From Austropuccinia psidii (lineage: Eukaryota; Basidiomycota; Pucciniomycetes; Pucciniales; Sphaerophragmiaceae), in NCBI GenBank assembly GCA_023105745.1, contig JALGQZ010000003.1:76978696-77042695 (forward strand): DNA of 64,000 bases, written 5' to 3'. Position 1 is the first letter of the stretch, and each line of letters begins with the position of its first letter. Below the pieces are notes generated by a model that was not told the DNA's origin, ran no database searches, and saw only the letters and a list, made by a program, of their open reading frames with translations. The position numbers were made by a program, and so were the translations under genes. Shown in pieces: positions 11,347-24,271 of this stretch.

Positions 11347-13540
11347 TGTGAGCCTGTGAGGTATGTTTAACATACCCATAAGGCCACAAATGATTTTATA
11401 AACAATTAAATTTGTCTTAAACAGACTTTTTAGTTGAATTTAAAATAAAAAATAATAAAAAATAAGTATAACTTTTTTTTGGATAAACAAAGTTATAATT
11501 ATTATGTCATTTTTGGATTCTACACCAAAAATAACCTAGGGTACACCCATAGGGTGTTATACCCAAAAACACTTATTTCTTGTGTTATTAGAAGATTTAA
11601 GAATCTCACAGTACTAATGTAACTTTTTTAACATTTTTTTAAAATTGTTAAATTTAAGCTTAATTAAGCTTAAATTTAAAGTTACATAAGGTTTATGCAA
11701 CTTTACCAAAATTTTAGTTAAAATTGAGGTGTGGTGTATATTTACTGAATTGGCTAAGGATTTGCCATACAGAATGTAAATCCTGCGTGAGCTCAATTTA
11801 AAAGGGTTTAAGGCCATAGTATGGCTTTAAATAAATAAAAGGGCAAAATCCACGCAGAAAGGTGGGACAAAGGAAAAAGACCAAATAGAGCTGGGGTACC
11901 CAACTTTTTGGATCTGCAAGGATTCAATTAAGGTTGTCCACCTGTATTGGAGGATTTTCAACCTTATTTAAACTTTAAGATTAGACTTTGATCCAACCTT
12001 AAGGTTTAAACTGGTTTTATCCTAAATTGGACAGGAATTTCAAGCTGCCAAGAGGGTAAATCCCAATAAGCAGGCTTGGAATCAAGGTTTTAAGAACTGT
12101 CAAAGCTTAATCAAGCTTAAAAAGCTTAAATAAGCTTAAAACTTTAAAGTTTCAATCATCAAAACCTTATCAAAACTTAAGGTTTTGTGTGTATTGCTAT
12201 TTTACGTGGAAAAATAGTAATAACTTCAAAAATTCATTAAAAATCCAAATCTTAATGGATTTGCTTGAAAATTTCACACAGCTTAGAATTTAATATTATC
12301 AATATATAAATTAAATTTTAAGTATCTTTTATTAATAGGTTTCCTGGGTAATTAGCCTGGAAAATTACTTTTTTAATTAAGCTTAAAGAAAATTATAATT
12401 TCTTTAAAAATTAATTAAAAATTCAGTTTAAGAGATTTCTACTTGAAACTCTGATTTTATGTTGTTCATGTGATGAACTTTAATATAAATAAACTTATTT
12501 TATATTAAAACTTAAAATAATTAAACTAAATGAGGATTAAAGTTACTTGGAGTTAAGAATAACACTGGTAACTTTAAATTGGAAGTAAAAATAAGTTGCC
12601 TTAAATTAAGAACTTAATTTTTAAGCATGGTTTTTCAGTTTTGATCTGAGCACGCCCTCTACATCCATTATGAATCATGAGAGCTGCTCTGTAGACATAA
12701 AAAGAGTCTTTTCATCACTGTTTTTGTCCATCATTCATAATCAATCCAATCATATTAGACATTTAAACAGGTAAAGTTTTATTAAATATAAAATCTTATT
12801 ATTAAAAGTAATTCTTAAGTTATTTTTATTCTTTATTTATTAAATTAAAGAATTGAAGTCATAGAATTCAGATTATTGTTGTAATCATCTATAATAACTT
12901 TTATTATATAAAATTTTCATCTTAAATATCTTTTAAAATCCACAAATTCCTCTCAAAAACTCTTTAATCATAAATTTTAGTATAAAAAGTTGTTTTATCT
13001 TTGATTTTATTGATTTTTGGCGTGTTTTTAACTTATAATCATTATTTAATATAATAACTGTTGTTTTAGAACTTGTTGTATTAAATAAATATTATAAGTA
13101 AGTTTTCTTTAAAAGTTCTATATTTTTTTATCTATTATTAGTTTTTTTTTATATAGAATTTTATTCTATAAAGAATTATTTCTGCACAGTGTGTGATTAA
13201 TTCTTTTTATAAATAATATTTATATTATTTATAAGTGGTTAATATTCTTATTTTCCACGTGTAATTGTCTCATTAAGAGCTTTACACTTCTTATTGTTAT
13301 AACTGTCAGTGACTATAACAATAATAGAATAATTATAATTTATTATAATTATTATATTTTTTTTTTATTATTATATTATTATAATAATAATTAAATTTAT
13401 TTTTTATATAATTATTTTTTAATAATTATATTTAAATTTGTGGTTATAATATTTCATTATATTATATTTTTCTACTGAGGACAGTCATAGTACTCTTAAT
13501 ATTGTTACTATTATCAAGAGTTTCATAGACAAACCTTACA
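11347..13540 (+). repeat. A2 5' LTR
   Basis: 2,194 bp, TGTGAGCCTGTGAGG to AAACCTTACA. Very AT-rich, with runs of AAGCTTAA-like repeats near 11650-11680 and 12110-12140. A donor-like site (AAACAG/GTAAAG) lies near 12770. It carries no supported gene: the 67-codon minus-strand ORF at 11614-11817 recurs in the other LTR simply because the LTRs are copies. Confidence 0.93.
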
Positions 13541-14093
13541 TTTGGGGGCCTGGCCGTGATTTTAAACCAATTTTTGGGACATAAATCATATTCTAGACCT
13601 TATTTTACTGTTTTTTGACGTAAAATTGCCATATTTGTCTTAATATTGGCTTTTTTGGGACTTATCCCTTATAAATAATCTTTATAATATTAATAAAGTT
13701 ATTTTTTCTTAAGAATATTGTTTGAAACAATATACTATTGAGTGACTTGGAATAAATTTCTTTTGTCTAACTAGTGGCTTTTTCACATCACAGACTTGAA
13801 ATTTATTCTTTGAGTTATTCTAGTATAAAGTGAATAATAATATAATTTTGATTAATTAACTTGTTAATTGCATAATTATTATTTCTTTAAAGAAAATAAT
13901 AAATCAAATAAAAAATCTTTAAAAATAAAAATCTTTACTAAAAACATTTTTTTCTTTTTATCTTAGACATTTTTCTTTATTTTTGACGTAATTTGCCATA
14001 AATTACATAAAAACAACTTTATTCAATAAGTTGAGTTTATAAGTTATTTTTTATTATTTGATAAAATAACTTATATTTTTAAATTTTCTCTAG
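13541..14093 (+). other. A2 primer-binding region and leader
   Basis: Begins TTTGGGGGCCTGGCCGTGAT directly after the LTR; a TGG two bases in makes TGGGGGCCTGGCCG the likely minus-strand primer site, though I cannot name the tRNA. The leader is AT-rich and ends in a pyrimidine stretch and AG (14092-14093), a likely 3' splice site for the conserved exon that follows. No ORF is supported. Confidence 0.65.
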
Positions 14094-15039
14094 TGTCTTC
14101 CATCAGAGAAAGTTCTTCAGACTCTGAAGCCTCAGAGTCCAGTATTGAAATTCAAACCAGCCCAGCACCAAGGGGTTTAATAACCAAAGAGCCCTTTAAA
14201 GGTCCTGCAGGTGAATTCAATCCACTTTTACTCTAATTTTTATTAAAATTGACGTGAAATGACTCCTACTAGAAGTGGAAGCAACTACTCCATCCAATCA
14301 AATGGATCTGGACCAGGACAGTCCAGCCATAAATCCAAAAGGCAAGAATGTCCTCCCAGAGGAGAGGCACAAATGGAGGATGCCAGAACTTCCACCAGTT
14401 CCCAAAGGTTAGCCAGCACCTTTGAACCTCTTATTGAGAGTCCAGAAGCTGACATAACTGCTATTGCTGTTAGACCTGAACCATTTCCAACAGGCAACTG
14501 TGGAAATTTATCAATCCCAATGGAAAAACTGGTTCCTGGCGTCAAAACAACAAGAGTGGGAACTCCTTCCAAGTCTTTGGATAGGCACCATGAACTCTTA
14601 TCTTCAAGTGAAGAAGTTCATGGGGCCAGAAAAGACAGAAGATCTTCTATTGGGTTGGACACCAATGTCTGTCAAAGGACAAGTCCAACAGATAAAAGCT
14701 TGGTTGAAAAACCAAAGCATGTTATCAGAAGACCAGAGGAAGAAGTTGGCCCAGGGCAAGGACAACAGCCAAGTGGAAGCTCCTCAAGCATCCACCAGCA
14801 AAAATCCGCCTCAACAAGTGCCAAACAAGCCCAAGCAAGCCCCAAAGACCAACCAGAAGGGCAAGCAAAAGGCAAAGGGAAAGGCAAAGCCCAAGTGGAA
14901 CAAGCCCTACCCTCAGAATTACAGAATTCCAAAGAAGGAAAAGACAGCCATGGACAATGTGTTCAATATGGCAAGAACTTTGATGGAATTCAAAAACAAG
15001 GAGGAGGAAAGATTGAACCAATCCTTTCCAAAGAAATAG
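14094..15039 (+). CDS. A2 spliced overlapping ORF (basic accessory or Gag-like protein)
   Basis: Predicted spliced coding unit: exon 14094-14210 (serine/glutamate-rich, [10 protein letters not shown]) joined over a 263-nt intron (GTGAAT...GTTAG, 14211-14473, with a CTGAC branch-like site) to 14474-15039. The second exon is read +1 relative to gag-pol. The junction restores an open frame of about 226 residues; the A1 element has the same phases. The second exon contains YQSQWKNW, a leucine-rich helical stretch, a lysine-rich tail ([14 protein letters not shown]) and a conserved C-terminus (MARTLMEF...FPKK). No upstream ATG is in the first exon, so an earlier exon must supply it. Function unknown; the basic tail suggests nucleic acid binding. 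The gag-pol ATG (14259) lies in the intron. Confidence 0.6.
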
Positions 15040-18000
15040 ACCCTGTAAAGCTTGTAACTTACTTTGAATCTTGTAATAAAGAAATTATGGCAAAATTTAA
15101 AGCATTTGATCATGTCCAACAAAAGCTGGGCAATGAGATAGTACAAGTTAAAGACCAACAAAAGACCATTATTGGCCTTGAAAATGTTAATAAGGCAAAT
15201 ATTCTGTCTTTGACGCAAATTTGTGAAAGACTTGAGCATAAAGTTACCTTACTCAATCAACCAGATGAGAATTCAATTTCTTTTATAACTGGACAGTTAA
15301 GAGAATTGAAAATACAAGTTCAAAACTTGGAAAATTCAACTGGCCACAATGCAGCTCTTTTTCAAGAACAATTGGAAAAAAGTGATAAAGCAAGACTTGA
15401 ATTGAAAGAAGATATTCAATCAAGTATTAATAATATATCACTAAAAAATGAATTGCCAAGGCAATCCACACCATTTCTTGACAGAAATGATCTTAACTTG
15501 AATAATGATTTACATCATACAATTTCAAGTAATGATGTGGAAACTGCTTGCAATTACAAAGACATTCCAAGATTAGAGGAATGGCCAACCTTCAGTGGTG
15601 AAGGAGAATATAATCATATGGAATTTATGAAAACAATTGATATGTTTAAAGAAGACTTTAACATACCAGATGAATACATAAGTGCCAGATTACACTCATT
15701 ATTTACCAAATCAGCTAAGAAATGGTATTATAAAATGAGACAAGACCATGGAAAACATTCCTGGCCTTGGTGGAAAGAACAAGTTATTTCCAAATGGGCA
15801 AATGATTCCTGGAGATTTAGAATGGAAAATTCTTTTGAGGAAGCCATTTTTAATATTGAGAGGGACAGGCCCATGACTTGGTTTCTTAAACAGAAGGACA
15901 GATTAACTGCCCTTCATCCTGATATGTCTGAACCAATGGTACATAAAAGGATATTAAGAAAGTGTGGTGGTGACCTTGAGCATGCTATAAGAAGCAGATG
16001 TATTGAGCCTTGCTCTACAGAAGATTATATCAATGCTATGGAGGATATCACTACTAGAACAAAAATTGGAAGAAATTGGTATAAACCCCCAATAGACAAC
16101 AAGACTAGTGGGAAACCAATTTCAAAACCAAATAAACCACATGACAGACCTCCTTTGAAATGTCATAAATGTGGAAGCACATCTCATTTAGCAAACACTT
16201 GTCCAAAAAAGACAAGAGTTAATGAGATAAGTGTAGAAAAAGCGGAAGACACAAAAGAAACTGAGGTAGCTTTACATGAAAGTGATTCTGAACCTTCAGA
16301 AGAAGAAGAAACATCAGAAGAACTTAGTATAGAGAATATTAATGTTTCTTTTGAGGTCACTGAGGTACATACTCACTTACCACAGTACAGTGATGAATGT
16401 ATGGATCTCATACATGTGCAAGATGCCAGAATGCAAAAAACCAAACCTGCCAGAGGTAAAGGTTATACAGCTGGGTCATCTTGTATCACTAATATTGTGA
16501 TAAATAACACAGAAGCCAAGATACATCTTGACTCAGGTGCTTTTTGCACTTGTGTTGGGAAAGATTATCTTGACAAAATTTATACCAATTGGCAAGACAA
16601 GTTGATGCCAATTGAAGGTGTAAAATTCAGCAGTGCTAGCCAGAATATGCATCCTTTGGGTATATTTGAAGCTACAATAATATTTCCTCACCCTGCAGGA
16701 AGTATGAGATTGAAAGCTGAATTTGTTGTTATGAATAATTGTACTTCACAACACTTTATACTTGGGAATGATTATCTCAATATCTATGGTATTGATATTA
16801 ATAATTATAAGGACAGATATTTCACTATAGGGGAAAATAAAAGGCAAAAATTTGCTTTTTCTCCAGAAAGAAAAGAAATTACTGTCATTCAACAAGTAAA
16901 AAATGTTAATAAAGAAAAATTTGTGTCAGATCAATTAAGTGAAGCACAAATTAGTCCTGAATTAACACCAGAAATGAAGGAAGAACTTATTGAAATTTTA
17001 TTTCAATTTCAAAAAGCCTTTGCTTCTGATGATGAACCACTTGGGGCTATAAAAGGCCATGAAGTGGATATCATGCTTAACGTGGAGAGACCTTATCCCC
17101 CACTATTAAGAAGACCAGCTTACCCAGCTAGCCCTAGGGCTAGAGAAGCATTAGAAAGTCATATTCATGAACTAATGAAACTGGGAGTTCTTAGAAAAGT
17201 TGGACACAATGAGGAAGTGGAAGTCACAACTCCAGTAATCATTACTTGGCATAATGATAAGTCAAGGATGGTTGGGGATTTTAGGGCATTGAACACCTAT
17301 ACTATTCCAGACAGGTATCCAATCCCTAGAATCCATGAGACTTTGACTCAATTATCCAAAGCAAAGTTTATTACTTCCATGGATGCTCTTAAAGGCTTCC
17401 ATCAGAATGTTTTAACACCTCATGCAAGGAAACTATTGAGAATAATAGCTCATTGTGGTATTTATGAATATTTGAGGATGCCTTTTGGTATTAAAAATGC
17501 ACCCTCTCATTATCAAAGAATGATGAATACCATATTCCCACATGAATTATCAGAGGGATGGTTAATCATTTATATTGATGACATTATCATTTGTTCAGAA
17601 ACCTGGCAATCACATTTAGAGAGACTTTCATTAGTACTTAAGAAAATTCTACAAGTGAACATGAAAATTTCTCTTAAAAAATGTAATTTTGGGTTTCATG
17701 AGTTGAAAGCTCTGGGACATGTAGTATCAGGACTAAGCCTTGGTGTTGACAAAAACAAAGTGGCTGCAGTTTTACTGAAACAAATGCCCCAGAACAAAAA
17801 AGAGATGATGTCTTTCTTAGGATTTGCCAGTTATTACAGGCAACACCTTAAAGATTTTGCAATCCATGCCAGATCATTATACAGAATTTGTGATCAACAA
17901 ACTGTTTTTGAAATGACACAGGAGAGAATTCAAGCATATGATAAAATCAAGTATGCCTTGACCAATGCACCATTATTATTGATGCCAGACTGGAAACTTC

Positions 18001-20027
18001 CTTTTAAGCTGTATATTGATGCATGTGGTGATGGTTTAGGAGCTGCTCTTCATCAAGTTCAAATTGTCAATGACAAACCTTATGAAGGTCCAGTTTGTTT
18101 TATTTCAAGACAAATTAAACCTACTGAGGCAAGATACGGAGCTAGCCAAATGGAGTGCCTTTGCCTTGTTTGGGCTCTGGAAAAACTTCATTATTATCTT
18201 GATGGTAGTGTGTTTGAAGTAATTACTGATTGTAATGCAGTAAAATCACTTCTTAACATGAAGACTCCAAACAGACACATGTTAAGATGGCAGATTGCTA
18301 TACAGGAGTATAGGGGCAACATGACCATAGTACATAAAGCTGGAAATATTCATAAGAATGCTGATGGCTTGAGTAGATGGGCATTACCCAATACACCTGA
18401 TAATCCTGCCTATGTTCCTACAAGTGCAGAACCTCAAATCCCAATTGAAGGAATCAATATCACAGATGTTGGAACAGAATTCTTTGAAGAGGTTAGAGAA
18501 AGCTACAGGCAAGATAAGAATTGTCATATTCTTACTGCTCTACTTGACAAAGATTGTAAAGATGTAGCCTTGGCTAATTCTCTGGATGATATTTGGAAAA
18601 CATCTTATGATAATGGAAGATTTCATTTGTTTGATGGTATACTATATCATAGATCTAAACACACATGTGTCATGGTCCTATGTAGTAGAATGTTGATTAA
18701 CACAATACTACTAGAATGCCATGATAACATTTATTCTGCACATCTGTCTGAAGACAGAACAATGGAAAGAATTAAGACATGTGCCTGGTGGCCATCTTGG
18801 AGAAAAGATGTCATTGAGTACTGTCATAGTTGTGATAGATGCCAGAAAGCCAATAAAGCTACTGGTAAAAGGTTTGGTTTAATGATCCATATTCAAGAAC
18901 CAAGTACCCCATGGGAAGTGGTTCACATGGATTGGGTAACTGCTTTACCACCTGGAGGTGATAAAAGTTACAATGCATGTCTTGTTATTGTGGACAGATA
19001 TAGCAAAACACCAATCTTTTTACCATGCCATAAAGATGACACAGCTATGGATACAGCTCTTCTAATTTGGAACAGAGTCATATCCCATACTGGTCTCTTT
19101 AAAAATATCATTAGTGATAGAGACCCAAAATTCACATCAGCCTTATGGACTAATCTACATAAGCTTTTGGGTACAAAATTATCATTTTCAACAGCCTACC
19201 ATCCACAAACAGATGGACTGGCAGAAAGAATGATTCAAACCCTTGAGGACATGATCAGAAGATTTTGTGCTTATGGCCTGGAGTTTAAAGATTCTGATGG
19301 CTTTACCCATGATTGGTGTACTCTTATACCAGCATTGGAATTAGCCTACAAAACCTCCATCCATGCTTCAACAGGCAAGACTCCTGCAATGTTGGAAAAA
19401 GGATGGAACCCCAAACTTCCAGTTGATACTTTGAAAAAAGATTTGGTTGACATTCATCCAACTGCTTCAAGCTTTAAGCTGCTGCTTGATAAAGTGAGAC
19501 ATCATGCAAATCAAAGTATGAATGATGCCTTTGAATATGCTAAGCAGAAATGGGATAAAAGTCATAAGACACCAGAATTCAAAGTAGGGGACTTAATACT
19601 AGTTTCAACCTTGAACTTTAATAATATTAAAGGTCCAAAGAAATTGAAAGATTCCTTTGCAGGACCATTTATTATTAAAGCCCTCCATGGGACAAATGCA
19701 GTACAAGTAGAACTGTCAGGAGAGTTAGGAAACAAACACCCAACTTTTCCCGTCAGTCTTGTAAAGCATTACACATCAAGTGATAAGGAATTATTTCCTT
19801 TGAGAAATGAAACACCCTTAGAAGTACCCCCACTTGAACCAAGTGAGGAAAAGAAAGTACTGAAAGTCTTAAAAGAAAGAAGACTTAGGGGTAAAAATGA
19901 AAGAGAATACTTAGTCAGGTACAGAAATCCACAACATGAAGATGAGTGGGTTGAAGAAAGTAAGATACCTGATTCCCAAAAGTTTCTCAGAAGATTCAGA
20001 CATGAGAGAAGACCAATTCCTCAATAA
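14259..20027 (+). CDS. A2 Gag-Pol polyprotein (1,922 aa), intact
   Basis: Single uninterrupted Ty3/gypsy polyprotein. In order: low-complexity N-terminus (1-260) overlapping the spliced ORF; coiled-coil-like segment (about 270-390); capsid-type Gag domain (about 445-600, [13 protein letters not shown]); zinc knuckle [14 protein letters not shown] (about 635, CX2CX4HX4C); retropepsin LDSGAF (about 758); reverse transcriptase with YIDDII (about 1105); RNase H with YIDACGDG (about 1252); integrase zinc finger, then HMDW (about 1556), SDRDPKF (about 1618) and the E of LAERM, giving the D,D-35-E triad; C-terminal chromodomain-like segment ([15 protein letters not shown], about 1880). Start chosen at 14259 because A1 starts at the same place and both begin with a TRxGSNYSxQ pattern. 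All catalytic motifs look complete. Confidence 0.95.
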   Translation: MTPTRSGSNYSIQSNGSGPGQSSHKSKRQECPPRGEAQMEDARTSTSSQRLASTFEPLIESPEADITAIAVRPEPFPTGNCGNLSIPMEKLVPGVKTTRVGTPSKSLDRHHELLSSSEEVHGARKDRRSSIGLDTNVCQRTSPTDKSLVEKPKHVIRRPEEEVGPGQGQQPSGSSSSIHQQKSASTSAKQAQASPKDQPEGQAKGKGKGKAQVEQALPSELQNSKEGKDSHGQCVQYGKNFDGIQKQGGGKIEPILSKEIDPVKLVTYFESCNKEIMAKFKAFDHVQQKLGNEIVQVKDQQKTIIGLENVNKANILSLTQICERLEHKVTLLNQPDENSISFITGQLRELKIQVQNLENSTGHNAALFQEQLEKSDKARLELKEDIQSSINNISLKNELPRQSTPFLDRNDLNLNNDLHHTISSNDVETACNYKDIPRLEEWPTFSGEGEYNHMEFMKTIDMFKEDFNIPDEYISARLHSLFTKSAKKWYYKMRQDHGKHSWPWWKEQVISKWANDSWRFRMENSFEEAIFNIERDRPMTWFLKQKDRLTALHPDMSEPMVHKRILRKCGGDLEHAIRSRCIEPCSTEDYINAMEDITTRTKIGRNWYKPPIDNKTSGKPISKPNKPHDRPPLKCHKCGSTSHLANTCPKKTRVNEISVEKAEDTKETEVALHESDSEPSEEEETSEELSIENINVSFEVTEVHTHLPQYSDECMDLIHVQDARMQKTKPARGKGYTAGSSCITNIVINNTEAKIHLDSGAFCTCVGKDYLDKIYTNWQDKLMPIEGVKFSSASQNMHPLGIFEATIIFPHPAGSMRLKAEFVVMNNCTSQHFILGNDYLNIYGIDINNYKDRYFTIGENKRQKFAFSPERKEITVIQQVKNVNKEKFVSDQLSEAQISPELTPEMKEELIEILFQFQKAFASDDEPLGAIKGHEVDIMLNVERPYPPLLRRPAYPASPRAREALESHIHELMKLGVLRKVGHNEEVEVTTPVIITWHNDKSRMVGDFRALNTYTIPDRYPIPRIHETLTQLSKAKFITSMDALKGFHQNVLTPHARKLLRIIAHCGIYEYLRMPFGIKNAPSHYQRMMNTIFPHELSEGWLIIYIDDIIICSETWQSHLERLSLVLKKILQVNMKISLKKCNFGFHELKALGHVVSGLSLGVDKNKVAAVLLKQMPQNKKEMMSFLGFASYYRQHLKDFAIHARSLYRICDQQTVFEMTQERIQAYDKIKYALTNAPLLLMPDWKLPFKLYIDACGDGLGAALHQVQIVNDKPYEGPVCFISRQIKPTEARYGASQMECLCLVWALEKLHYYLDGSVFEVITDCNAVKSLLNMKTPNRHMLRWQIAIQEYRGNMTIVHKAGNIHKNADGLSRWALPNTPDNPAYVPTSAEPQIPIEGINITDVGTEFFEEVRESYRQDKNCHILTALLDKDCKDVALANSLDDIWKTSYDNGRFHLFDGILYHRSKHTCVMVLCSRMLINTILLECHDNIYSAHLSEDRTMERIKTCAWWPSWRKDVIEYCHSCDRCQKANKATGKRFGLMIHIQEPSTPWEVVHMDWVTALPPGGDKSYNACLVIVDRYSKTPIFLPCHKDDTAMDTALLIWNRVISHTGLFKNIISDRDPKFTSALWTNLHKLLGTKLSFSTAYHPQTDGLAERMIQTLEDMIRRFCAYGLEFKDSDGFTHDWCTLIPALELAYKTSIHASTGKTPAMLEKGWNPKLPVDTLKKDLVDIHPTASSFKLLLDKVRHHANQSMNDAFEYAKQKWDKSHKTPEFKVGDLILVSTLNFNNIKGPKKLKDSFAGPFIIKALHGTNAVQVELSGELGNKHPTFPVSLVKHYTSSDKELFPLRNETPLEVPPLEPSEEKKVLKVLKERRLRGKNEREYLVRYRNPQHEDEWVEESKIPDSQKFLRRFRHERRPIPQ

Positions 20028-20070
20028 AGTTTGAATTGTGTGCTTTACATACTTGAACAGTATAAGTAGA

Positions 20071-20161
20071 GAGGTTGGACAGTGGATTATACCCCCCCAA
20101 ATAACTTGGGGGTATACTACAAAAGAAAATTGTGGTACAATTTTTTTTTGGTGGTAGGGAA
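20071..20161 (+). promoter_or_regulatory. A2 3' conserved block, hairpin and polypurine tract
   Basis: GAGGTTGGACAGTGGA (20071-20086) is followed by a hairpin, TATACCCCC...GGGGGTATA (20088-20116), then by the polypurine tract GGTGGTAGGGAA ending at 20161, directly before the 3' LTR, which primes plus-strand DNA. A1 and C have the same block in the same place, with different hairpin sequences. The hairpin's role is unknown; RNA 3' processing, export or packaging are possibilities. Confidence 0.7.
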
Positions 20162-22353
20162 TGTGAGCCTGTGAGGTATGTTTAACATACCCATAAGGCC
20201 ACAAATGATTTTATAAACAATTAAATTTGTCTTAAACAGACTTTTTAGTTGAATTTAAAATAAAAAATAATAAAAAATAAGTATAACTTTTTTTTGGATA
20301 AACAAAGTTATAATTATTATGTCATTTTTGGATTCTACACCAAAAATAACCTAGGGTACACCCATAGGGTGTTATACCCAAAAACACTTATTTCTTGTGT
20401 TATTAGAAGATTTAAGAATCTCACAGTACTAATGTAACTTTTTTAACATTTTTTTAAAATTGTTAAATTTAAGCTTAATTAAGCTTAAATTTAAAGTTAC
20501 ATAAGGTTTATGCAACTTTACCAAAATTTTAGTTAAAATTGAGGTGTGGTGTATATTTACTGAATTGGCTAAGGATTTGCCATACAGAATGTAAATCCTG
20601 CGTGAGCTCAATTTAAAAGGGTTTAAGGCCATAGTATGGCTTTAAATAAATAAAAGGGCAAAATCCACGCAGAAAGGTGGGACAAAGGAAAAAGACCAAA
20701 TAGAGCTGGGGTACCCAACTTTTTGGATCTGCAAGGATTCAATTAAGGTTGTCCACCTGTATTGGAGGATTTTCAACCTTATTTAAACTTTAAGATTAGA
20801 CTTTGATCCAACCTTAAGGTTTAAACTGGTTTTATCCTAAATTGGACAGGAATTTCAAGCTGCCAAGAGGGTAAATCCCAATAAGCAGGCTTGGAATCAA
20901 GGTTTTAAGAACTGTCAAAGCTTAATCAAGCTTAAAAAGCTTAAATAAGCTTAAAACTTTAAAGTTTCAATCATCAAAACCTTATCAAAACTTAAGGTTT
21001 TGTGTGTATTGCTATTTTACGTGGAAAAATAGTAATAACTTCAAAAATTCATTAAAAATCCAAATCTTAATGGATTTGCTTGAAAATTTCACACAGCTTA
21101 GAATTTAATATTATCAATATATAAATTAAATTTTAAGTATCTTTTATTAATAGGTTTCCTGGGTAATTAGCCTGGAAAATTACTTTTTTAATTAAGCTTA
21201 AAGAAAATTATAATTTCTTTAAAAATTAATTAAAAATTCAGTTTAAGAGATTTCTACTTGAAACTCTGATTTTATGTTGTTCATGTGATGAACTTTAATA
21301 TAAATAAACTTATTTTATATTAAAACTTAAAATAATTAAACTAAATGAGGATTAAAGTTACTTGGAGTTAAGAATAACACTGGTAACTTTAAATTGGAAG
21401 TAAAAATAAGTTGCCTTAAATTAAGAACTTAATTTTTAAGCATGGTTTTTCAGTTTTGATCTGAGCACGCCCTCTACATCCATTATGAATCATGAGAGCT
21501 GCTCTGTAGACATAAAAAGAGTCTTTTCATCACTGTTTTTGTCCATCATTCATAATCAATCCAATCATATTAGACATTTAAACAGGTAAAGTTTTATTAA
21601 ATATAAAATCTTATTATTAAAAGTAATTCTTAAGTTATTTTTATTCTTTATTTATTAAATTAAAGAATTGAAGTCATAGAATTCAGATTATTGTTGTAAT
21701 CATCTATAATAACTTTTATTATATAAAATTTTCATCTTAAATATCTTTTAAAATCCACAAATTCCTCTCAAAAACTCTTTAATCATAAATTTTAGTATAA
21801 AAAGTTGTTTTATCTTTGATTTTATTGATTTTTGGCGTGTTTTTAACTTATAATCATTATTTAATATAATAACTGTTGTTTTATAACTTGTTGTATTAAA
21901 TAAATATTATAAGTAAGTTTTCTTTAAAAGTTCTATATTTTTTTATCTATTATTAGTTTTTTTTTATATAGAATTTTATTCTATAAAGAATTATTTCTGC
22001 ACAGTGTGTGATTAATTCTTTTTATAAATAATATTTATATTATTTATAAGTGGTTAATATTCTTATTTTCCACGTGTAATTGTCTCATTAAGAGCTTTAC
22101 ACTTCTTATTGTTATAACTGTCAGTGACTATAACAATAATAGAATAATTATAATTTATTATAATTATTATATTTTTTTTATTATTATATTATTATAATAA
22201 TAATTAAATTTATTTTTTATATAATTATTTTTTAATAATTATATTTAAATTTGTGGTTATAATATTTCATTATATTATATTTTTCTACTGAGGACAGTCA
22301 TAGTACTCTTAATATTGTTACTATTATCAAGAGTTTCATAGACAAACCTTACA
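20162..22353 (+). repeat. A2 3' LTR
   Basis: 2,192 bp, TGTGAGCC to CCTTACA, almost identical to 11347-13540. Differences seen by eye: two T fewer in the run near 22175 and one substitution near 21882. Followed by target duplication aatat. Confidence 0.93.
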
Positions 22354-22358
22354 AATAT

Positions 22359-24153
22359 ACTATAAAGCTCTTTATTATTGTTACCAACAAATAATAAAGG
22401 CGTAAAAAACTGTTTTTTATAAATAAAAAACAATTAATAACAATAATATTACCAATATTAAAGTTATATATTAATATAAATACTATTTATATCAATTAAG
22501 AATTATCAAGAGTAATAATAAGAGAGAAATTATTATAATAAGATGAAATGACCTACTTTTAACACTTAAAATAATAATTTTGAGATATTTTACGCCAAAA
22601 GAAAATAATACAACTTTTTCAAATTGTAGTTACAATAAAAATAAAGAAAATTTACTAAATTTCTTGATTTTACGTGGAAATGAGTTTATAGAGAAATTTA
22701 TGACAAAAACAATTAAAGAATTGATATAATCACACAAAAATAGTGATTAATATTAAGATGGTCTTTGGTCTTTAATAATATAAGAGTTTTATATATAAAG
22801 AATAAAGAAATTACCTTTTATTTAATTGATTTAATGTTTTTGATGCGTCTGAGGGGTAAATAGAGTAAAAAGAGCTCTATTTATAGTAAATACCTCCCTC
22901 CTAGAGTCCAACAGGCTTCTAGTAGACGTGTACTAATCATATCCACTGGAATTGATCAATATTTTAAGGTTTGAGGGTGATTACATCATGATCAAACCAT
23001 ATTACATCATTATTACACCATTATTTAGAGTTAGCACTATAACTCTAAGTTTGATGACATCAGAGGCTTGGCAGAACCCCAAATTTTGTGGATTTTATTA
23101 GTTTTAATCATAAACTAATAGTATTCACCAGCTTTATCACTCTTAAAACTGTTAAACTTAAATTAAGGTTACAGTATGTGATCATAACTGCTCAAATTAA
23201 GCTCAAACTTTGATCCTCAATAACGTTTGAGATTTACATGCTACAGCAATTCAGAGAGTGAATTCTGATAGCCTGTCATAACCTTATTATGCTGCCAAGA
23301 GCTTTTCATTACATCACAAAACTCTAATTTTGATGATTTTTCTTGTAACTCATCTTTTCTGTCGAAATTTAATATTTTAAACTTCAAACCTTGATTTCAG
23401 GGGGTTATACCCTGAATTTAATAATAAAAATTACATCATTCTTCTCGAATGAACTATTAGAATCCAACTGTCTACTTTTTTTTAAGTTTGGAGCACTTTC
23501 ACAACAAAGTGGTCAACAGCTCTGTTGATTTTTATCAATATTTCATCATAGGTTTTAACCTTGTTTATAATTTGTAAAATAAAGTTCATATCTGTGTTCT
23601 TACAGTAATTAAGTGGTAACTTTATTTTTGGTTCATCATTCTATCATGTATAGTTTAGAAGATATTAGCTATGATCCTTGAATATATGCGTTGACCAAAA
23701 AGGTGCATATATTCAGGATAATTCCTTAAGTATTAACATTGGAAATTAGCTTATTAATTGTTTTATGTGTGGATTTTCATGGGGAATCCACTGGTACAAT
23801 TTATTTCACATGTTGTTTCATTAGTTCTTGATATAAATAGGGTTTTATGGTGTGTATAAGGTATTATACCTTATAATTCCTTAAATATTGACTTTACAGA
23901 TATGCCATAAAAATGGTATATGTGTATTTTTCCATGGGGAATCCAATGGTATAATTCATTTTACATGTTGATTCATTGGTTTTTAAGTTAAACCAATTTT
24001 TGTACCAATTTATGGTATTTTTTGTATATTTAATTAATTATTTTTAATGTATAATTATCTTAAGCAATTTTAAAATAATTATATTAAAAGTATAATTATT
24101 CTGAGTCTTTTTTTGACCTTATTGGGTATGTGGTCATATCTCAAAGGCTCACA
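22359..24153 (-). repeat. C 3' LTR, proximal part
   Basis: Continuation of the C 3' LTR after the A2 insertion, ending GGCTCACA at 24153 (element-sense start TGTGAGCC). With 11119-11346 it makes an LTR of about 2.02 kb. It matches 28275-30066 along its length with scattered differences, so C is older than A2. Confidence 0.85.
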
Positions 24154-24240
24154 TTCCCTACCACCAAAAAAGATTGTGCCATAATCTGATATGTGTGATT
24201 GGGGTATCATCCACTGTCCTACCTCTTCAATAGACTTTGT
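24154..24240 (-). promoter_or_regulatory. C polypurine tract and conserved 3' block
   Basis: In element sense: the block GAGGTAGGACAGTGGA, then ACCCCAATCAC, then the tract TTTTTTGGTGGTAGGGAA directly before the LTR at 24153. It matches A2 20071-20161. The C-run/G-run hairpin is reduced here. Confidence 0.65.
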
Positions 24241-24271
24241 TAGTCTTGAAGCTCAATAATGCTTAACTTTT

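Larger units (their letters stand above)
11347..22353 (+). mobile_element. Element A2: full-length, coding-intact Ty3/gypsy element
   Basis: 11,007 bp flanked by target duplication aatat (11342-11346 and 22354-22358). LTRs of 2,194 and 2,192 bp are almost identical: by eye a 2-base change in a T run and one substitution. The internal region holds primer site, leader, an upstream exon, a 1,922-codon gag-pol, a hairpin and a polypurine tract. Near-identical LTRs and an unbroken ORF mean recent insertion and possible competence to move. It sits in the 3' LTR of element C. Confidence 0.93.

Noticed and set aside
11614..11817. 67-codon minus-strand ORF, repeated identically at 20429-20632
   Set aside because: The two copies lie in the two A2 LTRs, so identity reflects LTR duplication; there is no start context and no coding-like composition.
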